Shown: positions 54,241-64,000 of the stretch, piece after piece
Numbering within the stretch: the first letter of the stretch is position 1
Layout of the letters: the number at the start of each line of letters is the position of its first letter
Source: Siderastrea siderea
Taxonomy: Eukaryota; Cnidaria; Anthozoa; Scleractinia; Rhizangiidae
Length of the DNA: 64,000 nt
NCBI GenBank assembly: GCA_964030785.1
Contig: OZ034979.1
Span: forward strand, 38,784,984 to 38,848,983
Direction of reading: 5' to 3'
Translations under genes and position numbers: made by a program
Notes under the pieces: model-generated
Database searches by the model: none
What the model saw: only the letters and a program-made list of their open reading frames with translations
Told to the model about the DNA's origin: nothing

Positions 54241-56518
54241 ATGACAGGCTCAATTAATATGAGAAAAACCAGCGGTCACATGAAAACCAAATCAAATATG
54301 GCGTCCGGGAATTCACATGCAAGCTTCGTTCAAGAAGCATTTCGAAAACTTTCGGTCGATTCTCACCACCTCCTCGACCTTAAACAGGAACAGGAAGATG
54401 CGGTCATTTGTCTTCTGGAAAGACGTGATGTTTTTGCTGTAATGCCAACTGGTTACGGCAAAAGCTTTGTATTTCAACTTTTTGCAAAGGCAATGGAGGC
54501 GAAGAAGGTTTACGAAGGACGACTTTCGGACACCATCGTTTTGGTGGTATGCCCACTTTCAAGCATAATTAAGGACCAGGTGAAGGAGGGACTATCGATC
54601 GGTTTGAACTGTGTGGCACTGAGAGATTTAAAAGACATTGAAAGCGTCAATTCGCAGATTATATTTGCATCAGCAGAAGAAGCATTGAACAATGATTTCC
54701 AAAGAGTTTTAAAGGATAGAGATTCTAGATTTCACGAGGCGGTTGAGCTAATAGTTGTCGATGAGTCTCATACCGTGGAGATCTGGACGGGTCAAAGGTT
54801 TGTTATTATTTTATTTAAAATACTAAGGTATAGTTTATTGGACTATTAGATCTACAGCTAGCTAGCTTAAATCGTGAGCTTGTGAGCTTATTCTGTCTCA
54901 TTTTCACACAGGAAATCCAAAAAGAAAGAGAAAAGCTTCCGAAGTGCTTACGGCGATATTTCGACGTTGCGATCTTTATGCAAAGAAGGTAAGTGTTCAG
55001 CTGAATTATTTTTTTGTTTTACTGGTTTCAATGATATTAAATAGCTTATTTAAATCACTGCACATATTGCAATATATCCCTCTTCATGTCCTTAAGGAAA
55101 TAACATCTATTCAAATTTTTTTGGATGTACTATACACCCTATAAATTGTTCATTTCAAAGATTCTCAAAATATTAATTTATTTTTGATACTAAAGTCTAA
55201 CATGTTTCAGATTATTTGGTGTGACAAATAATTTAACACAATTTAAGAAAACCGAATGTGATATTGTGTGATCACACAATGATAGTAAAATAGTTTAATT
55301 TTTCCTTTTCATCTAGGAACACCAGTGTTAGCATTGACAGGGACAGCAGACAAACAAACACAAAATGTCATTTCTTCTAGCCTCGTCTTGAAGCCTAATA
55401 CATACAAGATTTTCATTAGCCCGAACAGGAAAAATTTAAGAATAACTGTGATTAATACAACCAAAAAAGATGCATTGTCCAAGCTGAACTGGCTAATTGA
55501 ACTTTGTAAGAGCAAAGGCCTTGAGACACCTAAAACGATTTTGTTTTGCAATACTATGAAAGATGTGGCTACTCTGGTTAACTACATAATGTGGAAGCTG
55601 GGAACTTCTGCATTTTCCCCTCAAGATTCCAGAAAGCCTGATGATTGCATTCTTGGAATTTACCATTCTTTGTCATGGGACAAGTACAAAGACAGGCTTG
55701 TGGTAGATTTAAAGACTAATGGAAAGAAGCGATTGGTTGTGGTAACTACTGCATTGAGCATGGGTGTCAATTTTCCAGACATCAGATATGTAATAAATTG
55801 GGGCCCAGCCCGAAACTTGCTTGATCATCATCAAGAAGCAGGAAGAGCTGGCCGTGACCACAAGCAGTCTGACGTTATAATTATTTATAATGGCCAGCAA
55901 CTTAAAGATTGCGAAGAAGACGTAAAGGATTTTGTAAAAGCTGCCAAATCCCCTGCCAAATGTCTCAGGGTTGCAAGTTACAAGTCCTTTGACCCAGACA
56001 TACAACCACTGGAACCAAAACATGATTGCTGCAGCGTTTGCAGGGCTTTGTGTAACTGTCAGGGTCTGGAATCTTGTGAATCAGCCAAACTACCATTTGA
56101 GGAGGAAAAACAAACAACTGCACAAATTGAACAAAGGCGAGTGCGTTCAGTAACTGATGACACCAAGAGCACACTATATGATGCTTTGTTGGAACTAAGG
56201 GAATCTCAGTGTACAGGTGGTGGAGTTCTCTTTGACAAAACTGAATCTCATGGATTTTCTCTTGAACTTTGCCAAGACATTGTTAACAGATGCACTGAAA
56301 TTTTTACAATAGAAGACTTGATGACTTCATTTCCTGCGTTCACTCTCTCCCATGGACTTAAAATTCTTGAGGTTTTTCAAGAAATATTCAGTGACATTGA
56401 GGACATTCCATGCATCAGCACAAGAAATTCAGAACATTGTGAACAGGTTAATGATTATTATGGTTATTTTGATTTTTCTTCCGACTCTGATAGTGAACTT
56501 CAGGACTGCGAGGATTAA
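54241..56518 (+). CDS. RecQ-like DNA helicase of the transposon, 3 exons
   Basis: Exons 54241-54797, 54912-54988 and 55317-56518 have normal GT/AG borders and join in frame (phases 2 and 1) for 611 residues. Motifs in order: Walker A MPTGYGKS (residues 68-75), Walker B VVDESH (DESH 174-177), motif III ALTGTA (about 217), motif IV TILFCNT, motif V TTALSMGVNFPDIRYVINWG, motif VI QEAGRAGRD (384-392), then a Cys-rich cluster CCSVC/CNC/C (about 449-465) like the RecQ zinc region. The C-terminus is acidic. It should unwind DNA 3' to 5' with ATP, probably during excision or copying of the element. The start may be M20 (54298, AATATGGCG). There are no stops or frameshifts. Confidence 0.88.
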
Positions 56519-56771
56519 GAATGCTAAGTCACAGGTAATTTTGACAGTTATTTTTCATACTTAAACAATATCAATATCATTGTTAAGCAACAAAATTAAT
56601 TTTGGAAGTATTCTTAAAATCTAATTAACAAAATGCTGCACTTTCTACAAAAGGTTGTCTTGTCTCACCAAGAATGGACATAACTACCATGATTTAGCAT
56701 TCTCACTTTCACGTTCCATCATAATTTCATTAAAATGAAAAGGAAGCACATGTACATTTCAATATATTAAT

Positions 56772-56777
56772 TTTATT
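56772..56777 (-). terminator. Poly(A) signal AATAAA, transposase gene
   Basis: On the minus strand about 640 bases after the transposase stop. Other AT-rich signals are possible. Confidence 0.3.
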
Positions 56778-57055
56778 CTTTTCAAGTCACTTTTTTAACA
56801 ATCATAATGATATATACCAAATAATTTATATAAATTTCAACATTCTCGTGACCTTCAAGTACATTTTCATTTACACATGTCTATCCCCCACCCCCTTTTC
56901 CGAGATCAAAAATGTATGTGAAGTGTTTGCCAAACAAGAATGTACACTTTGATCTATTTACATATTTACAAAAACAAAACTTTAGCTAAGGCAAAGCATA
57001 TTCACCTTTGGTAATATATGATATGTTGACCATGTGAAAAGCATGGACTTTGAAC

Positions 57056-57061
57056 AATAAA
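57056..57061 (+). terminator. Poly(A) signal AATAAA, helicase gene
   Basis: The best candidate downstream of the helicase stop. It lies past the minus-strand signal of the transposase gene, so the 3' ends would overlap. Confidence 0.4.
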
Positions 57062-57412
57062 ACGGTAAAATTAAAACAGCTTAGACAAGCTGAATAACAT
57101 TCTGTTTTTTTATAATCCGTTCTGGAGCCACAAGAGCATGATTTATGCAACCTTTCACATAATTTGTATTTTGCAACAGATAATGATTATTTTTGTCAGA
57201 ATTCAGAAAAACCTTCCAAGTTTATGTTTTGTTCATGTTTCATGGGTCTACATTTAGCTCAGGTTTCACCTTTAAAATGGCTAACAAGTAGGCTTTCCTT
57301 TTTCAATATGGTACATGTACCAACAGATTTACATTTGAATTACAAATTATGTGGGCTGAAAGACAGCATTTTTGCTCTGGCAGTGACTCTAAGCACATAT
57401 TTAATGCCCATT

Positions 57413-60400
57413 TCAACTGCTACGGCCCTCGTATATTGAGCCCCACAAGGACAGGTGTTCAGTCATCCACTTATGTAGATCCCTGTAATCAAGCTCTTTT
57501 AAAAGGTTGCCATCAAAATTGTGAAACGTAGGATGCCCTTCCCTTCCTGGTGTGAATTTGAATGCATTCTTTTGCATCAGATCTCCAAGTATCTGCTTCA
57601 CACTCTCTTCTGGGTCTTTTGCTGACCTGTATCCTTTCCTACTTTCGAGAGCACAGTCTTTGTCAACTGTCTTTAAGATAGTTTGCAGCATCTCTAGTGC
57701 CTTGGCAATACGGGAAGCACTTTCCTCTGACAAGTTTGACCCAAGTCCCTTCCACATTGTTTTAAGGTCTTTATGAAGTTGTTCTTTAAGTAAATCAAGG
57801 GGAATGCTATTTCCCTTCCCCCCATATTTGTTGTGGAACCTGTTGTGCTTTAAATCAGATGCCTCTGATTCGGGTAAAATAGCTATTATTTGACACATGT
57901 AAAGCAATACAACATAGGCATATTTAGTGTGGCCATTCACTTTATATAGAAGTAAAGCTAACTTGTACAGCTTAAATAGCCGTTCCCCGTCGCCCTCTTT
58001 AATAGCATCATTAAATTCAAAAAGGATTAAGCCATATGTTAGCTTAGCCTTGTGGTAATTATACAAGTAGTCTTGGTGTGCTGGGCCCTCTTCTATCTCC
58101 TCACTCTCTTCTGCTGGGGCATCTTCGTGTACATCTTTTTCATGTCTAGGTTTAATCATTGCCATAAGTGATCATTAGTTTTTAAACCTTCTTAAATAAT
58201 AAAGTTTTGTATTGTTTATGTACTGAAATTGTGAATATATGAAACTCATATATTTGAACTGCGGAATGAAGAAATAAATGTAAAGAAGATCCTCGCAGTT
58301 ATTAACGCAACTTATGCAGTTGCGAAAAGAAAGCCTGAAAAAAATCAGGCTTGCCGGGATTCGAACCCTGACCTCTGCGATACCGGTGCAGCGCTCTAAC
58401 CAATTGAGCTAACAAGCCAACTGGGAGCTGGTCATTAAATTGGTTCGTAATATACCCGGGAAAGATGAAGATGAAATTGTGAATATATGAAACTCATACA
58501 TTTGAACTGCGGAATGAAGAAATAAATGTAAAGAAGATCCTCGCAGTTATTAACGCAACTTATGCAGTTGCGAAAAGAAAGCCTGAAAAAATCAGGCTTG
58601 CCGGGATTCGAACCCTGACCTCTGCGATACCGGTGCAGCGCTCTAACCAATTGAGCTAACAAGCCAACTGGGAGCTGGTCATTAAATTGGTTCGTAATAT
58701 ACCCGGGAAAGGTGAAGATGAAATTGTGAATATATGAAACTCATATATTTGAACTGCGGAATGAAGAAATAAATGTAAAGAAGATCCTCGCAGTTATTAA
58801 CGCAACTTATGCAGTTGCGAAAAGAAAGCCTGAAAAAATCAGGCTTGCCGGGATTCGAACCCTGACCTCTGCGATACCGGTGCAGCGCTCTAACCAATTG
58901 AGCTAACAAGCCAACTGGGAGCTGGTCATTAAATTGGTTCGTAATATACCCGGGAAAGATGAAGATGAAATTGTGAATATATGAAACTCATATATTTGAA
59001 CTGCGGAATGAAGAAATAAATGTAAAGAAGATCCTCGCAGTTATTAACGCAACTTATGCAGTTGCGAAAAGAAAGCCTGAAAAAATCAGGCTTGCCGGGA
59101 TTCGAACCCTGACCTCTGCGATACCGGTGCAGCGCTCTAACCAATTGAGCTAACAAGCCAACTGGGAGCTGGTCATTAAATTGGTTCGTAATATACCCGG
59201 GAAAGATGAAGATGAAATTGTGAATATATGAAACTCATATATTTGAACTGCGGAATGAAGAAATAAATGTAAAGAAGATCCTCGCAGTTATTAACGCAAC
59301 TTATGCAGTTGCGAAAAGAAAGCCTGAAATTGAAATTGTGAAGATGAAATTGTGAATATATGAAACTCGAATCCCGGCAAGCCTGATTTTTTCAGGCTTT
59401 CTTTTCGCAACTGCATAAGTTGCGTTAATAACTGCGAGGATCTTCTTTACATTTATTTGTTTATGTACTGTTAGTTCTCCAAGCTGGCAAGACAAATTAG
59501 ATCCTACACTGTGAATGGCTAGTCCAAGGCACTGACCCACAGCCATTTGGAAGCTATAGCCTTGTGTATCTCAAACAGTTCACCTTTTTGTCAAGTCAAA
59601 AGGGATTGATTTCTTACAACATCCAATCAATTCTTATATTAACAATAAGCCCCTTTTTTAAGCCATGTGGACAAAATTCATGATTGATTGAAAACCCATC
59701 ATTTTTTCTAACCTGTTGCGTGTGGCCTTTGTCAGGAAAACATTTTCACAGCCAGCTCTGCAATAGAAGTAGCCAAATTCATCTCTTTCTCCAAGGATTC
59801 TGTTGAAATTCCTGCCATGGGTCTCAATCTCATGCCTATTAAAAACACCATAAAAAATTAGGTTGTTAGTTAACACATTAATTAAAAATGAATTTTCCTA
59901 TAATATATAATACAAAATTGATATTTCACAGTGCAAACAGATAATTATACCTCACTCTTCTTGAATGGTGAACATAGGTTGCATGGCAGTCTTCAGCTCT
60001 GCAAACAATTGGCTGGTTTCTCGTCTCTTGTAAGATCTGCGTCTGTTCCACAAGGGTTTGCACCTCCGATTCACCAAAGATGAATCTTCCAACAAGTTGC
60101 TCACACAGCTCCAGAAGCCATTTCTGCCTGGTAACTTTAGAAACTGACTTCTCTGGCAAATCATATGAAGGTTGATCTAAGATTTAATAGAAGACAGTAT
60201 TAAAAACAAATCATACCAAATAGTTATGAGGTTGCTTGTTTGGTACATAACAAATTCCATGTACCTCTCTGCTATACAAACAAATTTTACAAGAAGTGCC
60301 TGCTTACCTTTAGGGTGTGCACCTGTCAGAAAATATGTTGATTATGTTGTGGTTTAATTTTTTCTTGCTTTAAAATTTTTCAAACCAGGTTGATTTTTAT

Positions 60401-63400
60401 TTTTCATTGTCTTATATTAATTACAATAATCTTAAACAAAGAGAAAAAAAAGTAAACTGGTTTGAAAAAATTTAAGCCACAACAGTTATATCATTATTGT
60501 GATTAGGTGTAAACAATTCAACCTGATAAATGCATTATATGTACCTTCAAGTTTAGTCATAGAAGACATCTCCATGAAGGCAGCACAGATGTGCCCCTCT
60601 ATCTCCCGCTCGTGAAATTCTTTATACTCATTATAGTGTGAGTGAACCCCTTTTCTGGCATTGGTTTTGCCAGTTCGATTAATGCTGGCCGCACTCGTCC
60701 CAATTTCTCCTGCCGACTTTGCTTTCACAAATGTTTCAAATTCAGTCTGCAATAAAAACAATCATGCACCTAAAGTTTGCTTATGAAATGAAACATAACA
60801 TTCTCAAAAAAAAAATACCAAAATAACTTCAAATCCTTTAATATTAATACTTCATTTGGACAAATAAAATTAACATATGCTGGTGGGTGAAATTTTAACC
60901 GGAATTTACTGTCACCTTAACTTAATTGAAACAAAAGGACCTATATTTTTCATACCTCATAGAGTGTGACTTTGGCATGCCAATCTGCAAACTCCGTTCT
61001 TAAGCCTTCCAACCGGTCATATTGGTTTCCACCATCACCGAAGGCCCATTGCACATTACGCCCTCTCTCCTCAAACAGTTGATCACCATGTTGGGCAATG
61101 CGTGTCAAAACTTCCTTATCTTCATCCTTACAATCAACTGGCACATATTTCTCCTGGTTCGCCTTAAGAATTTGTGCCATTTCACCAGCAACGTTTGGAT
61201 TCCAGAAGTACAAATCCAGGCAGCACTAAAAAGTCAATTTAAAAGTGTAGGCTTTGACTGTAATTGACATTGGTAACGTGGCATATATCAATATAAATAT
61301 GAAGCGTATTATAATGTATACCATGCCTTAGAAAATACAGCCAATCAAAATATAGAGGACAGCCATTGTTTATTCAGTGGTATTTAACCCAACCTCCCCT
61401 TTGTGATCTTCCATCTTATTCTCAAATAAATTTAGTAAGCATGTTTTCTATGGCATGGTATATAATAGTTACTCTTTGTCATGGTATACTATGGAATATC
61501 CCACTTGTCGATTGTATTTTCTTGGCCAAAAGGCTTGTGAGTATACTGAGAAAATATAAGTGACTCGAGGGAAATCGTTACATCACTAGTATTTAACCAT
61601 TCAGTTTGTTATAATTAATTTTTACAAGAAATCAAATTACCATGTGAGATTTCTGAGCCATTTCTTTAGAGTATTCGTGAGGAATGTGGTAAATTACTAC
61701 ATCCTTGAAATCTTTCAACACACCAATGTATTTGCACAACACTCTGCTGATAAGAATGGACCATGTTTTCTTTAAAGATTGTAGAACATCCTCAGAGGGA
61801 AGTAATTCAATCAGCTGTACATCCTTAACATCTCTCTGAGCTGTTTTGGACTCTGCAGTGGGATTGACAACCCTGGCCAATTCTGCGTACTGGTGGGTCC
61901 AGTGCAATGATTTATTCCCGTGCTCTTTTGTTTGAATTCTGGCACGAACTTCCAAATCCACATTGTCACCAACAATCCTATGTTATCAAGCAATAAAGAC
62001 AACAAGAACATTATTTGTTTGGAGACGCATAAAGATTACATGTACATGTGTTATCATACATGTGTCAGGTCAATCAAATAAAGTAAAATGAAAATAATAT
62101 ATAATTATTTCTATAAAGTGAAAGTTGATGCAGTGAACTAATGGCCAATAGTTAATTGATTGTAGTATATGTGATGGATTTCAGGTTAAAATGATTTTAA
62201 TCTAGCTTGGTTTGTGTATTTCCTTTAAAAAACTCTTTTAACAAAGAAAAATGAAAATTGAAATATAATTGTAAAATCATTTTGAGCTGTTTTTAAGCAA
62301 CAACATGATTTTTTTTCTCTTTAAAAAAATATTTGAAACTTTTGTCCAATAGCAGAATAACAGCAGTAGAATATTTTCAGAAAAAGAAAACAAACAAAAC
62401 AGAAGACATACTTGAATAGAGGTAGACGATCTTGTTTTAGGTGGTTTATAGCATCTCGTAGTGTGTCATCAGTAAAAGAGGCATCTTGGCGTTGCTGCTG
62501 CAGATTGGCAGTAAGTTGGATGGCATTTTCCAAGGTCTCCGGCTGATAACGTTTGTACGTTTTGACTGTGTTTTCTGCCAAGTCGATCTGCGTTTCAACA
62601 GCCATATCGTCCACTTCAAGTTTTGGGACTTGCTGCTCTTCTACCTCCTCTAAAAAAGCAAGAGTCCTTCGATTTTTCTCTATTGCTTCTTTCCAAACAT
62701 AAACTTTAGCATCAAAGTGATCGCCCATTTTCCGCTGAAGATTTATCAACCTGTCTGGTGACATGGAAACTCCCATTCGGTTCAGGCGTCTTAAATCATC
62801 GTAGCCTACTCCGGCATGAAACAGGACTGCTGAAATTCTGTAAGCCATAGCAGACATTGTGGCATTTCTAACACGAGCAGCCACTGAACTACACAGAGCG
62901 ATAGAATTAATCGAACGAGTGCCACAAGCGCCGTGAATGCTTGCACTCCAAAGGGGGCAGAAAACTTTAATTTCTTCCAGCACAAGCATGGCTGAAAACC
63001 CAGCTAGTTGATCTGGTTCAGTTCCTTTTAAAACTGAGTCTGAACGGCTATACTCTTTAAATTCGGAGGCAACTGCTCTTTGTAATGCTCCAGGTAGCTC
63101 TTCTCGCACCGCATCGTGACCAAACATACCATTCGCCACGGCTTTCCAATTCTTTAACACAACATTTCTTACGAGATTCTTAGACTGTTTGTCGACCGGT
63201 GTACGAACGTCGACTTCTCCACTTGGATAAACTGTCACAACCTTCACCATTGTTTCGTTTTTTCCAACGAGGTCGTTTATGTTCATGTGTTGCAAAAGTA
63301 AGTCACTCCTGCTAGAAACGCTAACACCACAACTACTGGAACGCGAGGGTTCGCTCGGTTCCTCTAGCGATTCCCCTTTTGACGAGAAGAGAGACTTCCG

Positions 63401-63862
63401 TGATGAGGGCTGCGTTGATTTAGTGCTGGATCGCGACACTTTTCTGTTGGTCGGACTCCTGTCCGGCGTCGAAACAGTTGTTGGAAGTTGTCGCTTTATT
63501 CGGGCAGGAGAGCTGCCAGTCTCAACTGATGACTCGAAATTCGTTGCACTTCTGATTTCCTCGAAGAGCCTGCATAAGTTCCTAACTTTTCGGGCGCAAG
63601 AATTACACACACGGCTCGACAAAGAAGACAATTTTACGAAATAAATACCAATGTTTTCGCACATCGTCGCCAATACTTGTCCGCGACTTCCATCGCGATT
63701 TGAAACTTCAAATAGATTTTCCGTGGACATTCGACCCGATTTTCCAGTTCCATATTTCACCAAAAAACTACAACTGCAGATACGGCAATGTCCACTTGCT
63801 TTGTTGACAACTTTTTTCGGAGTTAAAACGCGTTCTTCCGATCCTTCCATGAAGAGCCACAA
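57413..63862 (-). CDS. DUF6589-like transposase with N-terminal Cys zinc finger, 7 exons
   Basis: Exons 63862-62412, 61977-61641, 61225-60956, 60746-60545, 60176-59951, 59835-59713 and 58145-57413 all have GT/AG borders, and every phase matches, giving 1113 residues without a stop. The N-terminus has C26-x2-C29 and C86-x2-C89, resembling a ZAD-type zinc finger, then a Ser-rich linker. Later segments recall DUF6589: KIVGDNVDLEVRAR with SLHWTHQYAEL (exon 2), HGDQLFEERGRN and DWHAKVTLYE (exon 3), and YHKAKLTYGLILFEFNDAIKEGD... through HNRFHNKYGGKGNS (exon 7). The Asp residues in GDN, GDQ and DWH are candidate catalytic acids. It should bind the element ends and cut DNA. The start may be M5. The last intron (58146-59712) holds the SINE array. 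Confidence 0.85.
58347..58418 (-). tRNA. tRNA-like SINE head, unit 1
   Basis: GGCTTG/CAAGCC acceptor, GCTC/GAGC D stem, CTGCA..CGCAG anticodon stem (last pair broken), loop CCGGTAT, normal GGTTCGAATCC T loop. The anticodon would be GGT (Thr-like), but position 33 is C and not T, and a T-stem pair is mismatched. It is better read as a SINE promoter than as a working tRNA. Confidence 0.45.
58594..58665 (-). tRNA. tRNA-like SINE head, unit 2
   Basis: Same sequence as unit 1, 247 bp further on. Confidence 0.45.
58841..58912 (-). tRNA. tRNA-like SINE head, unit 3
   Basis: Same sequence as unit 1. Confidence 0.45.
59088..59159 (-). tRNA. tRNA-like SINE head, unit 4
   Basis: Same sequence as unit 1; the next unit is cut before its head. 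Confidence 0.45.
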
Positions 63863-63936
63863 AGATCTAGACGAAATCCCGGGAAAACTTCCACGTGCAT
63901 CTTTCTGTCATGTTTGTTTATATTTTTCTCGTTCCC

Positions 63937-63941
63937 TATTG
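63937..63941 (-). promoter_or_regulatory. CCAAT box of the transposase gene
   Basis: CCAAT on the minus strand 75 bases upstream of the first ATG, mirroring the box before the helicase gene. Confidence 0.4.
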
Positions 63942-64000
63942 GCTAGTTATTTGACACCGGAAGCGTGGCGAGTTGTCAACAAGTTGTCACATTTCGAGGG

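Larger units (their letters stand above)
58226..59456 (-). mobile_element. Tandem tRNA-headed SINE array with 5' inversion and 14-bp target duplication
   Basis: Four full 247-bp units and one partial unit lie in minus orientation, each with a tRNA-like head and two hairpins in the body (AAGCCTGA/TCAGGCTT and GCAACTGCATAAGTTGC). At the right, 59370-59456 is a piece of the same unit in plus orientation. TTGTTTATGTACTG stands at 58212-58225 and 59457-59470. The whole array is therefore one retroposition event with an inverted 5' piece, inserted into the last intron of the transposase gene. Or a monomer inserted and expanded later. Confidence 0.85.
54034..64000. mobile_element. Large autonomous DNA transposon with RecQ-like helicase and DUF6589-like transposase (AcademH-like), right end outside
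   Basis: It begins TAGCCTGCGAGCAGGCTCTC right after TTCTTGAA; the empty site is in copy A at 31316-31323. The first 200 bp are GC-rich with palindromes: the terminal AGCCTGC/GCAGGCT hairpin, two copies of GGCGAGCGAAGCGAGCC (54114-54130, 54135-54151) and GCGTTCGT/ACGAACGC (54203-54220). Two intact spliced genes follow, pointing at each other, each with a CCAAT box upstream. A helicase next to a DUF6589-type transposase fits the AcademH lineage as I remember it. The right terminal repeat should lie beyond 64000. Confidence 0.75.

Noticed and set aside
58435..59156. Three identical 75-residue frames
   Set aside because: They read through the SINE units, including the tRNA-like heads, and repeat only because the DNA repeats.

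Overview
The window is AT-rich, intron-containing eukaryotic DNA packed with transposable elements. The repertoire points to an anthozoan cnidarian, probably a coral: a transposase-like protein resembling DUF6589 with a RecQ-like helicase, Penelope-like elements with hammerhead-like terminal repeats, tRNA-headed tandem SINEs and TTAA-flanked foldback elements. This is an inference from familiar families. No database search was possible, and family names come from memory.

Layout. At 1-3119 (minus) lies the 5' part of a spliced gene encoding an HTH/integrase-like protein; its 2.2-kb intron holds a perfect palindrome, tRNA-like SINE units and TA microsatellites. From 3654 to 31323 (copy A) and from 40864 to 54033 (copy B) two directly repeated duplicons carry the same backbone: a decayed Penelope-like element, non-coding sequence and one small exon-like segment. 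Copy A has gained two adjacent foldback elements (8318-13337 and 13342-17620), each flanked by TTAA, and a 6-kb element with an 89-bp satellite (about 18366-24388). Copy B keeps the empty TTAA site (45915-45918). Between the duplicons are a FAD-dependent oxidoreductase fused to a DUF3431-like domain (33115-35896, minus) and a LINE with a 5' inversion (36373-38337).

From 54034 to beyond the right edge lies one large, apparently intact DNA transposon. It has a RecQ-like helicase gene on the plus strand (3 exons, 611 codons) and a DUF6589-like transposase gene on the minus strand (7 exons, 1113 codons), arranged tail to tail. All splice phases of both genes join in frame. The pair resembles the helicase-encoding AcademH lineage as I remember it. 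A tandem tRNA-headed SINE array with a 14-bp target duplication sits in the last intron of the transposase.

The host-type genes are few: the oxidoreductase, and perhaps the transposon-derived gene at the left edge. Most of the window records nested insertion: elements in elements, with the duplicated copy giving the pre-insertion state at several sites.
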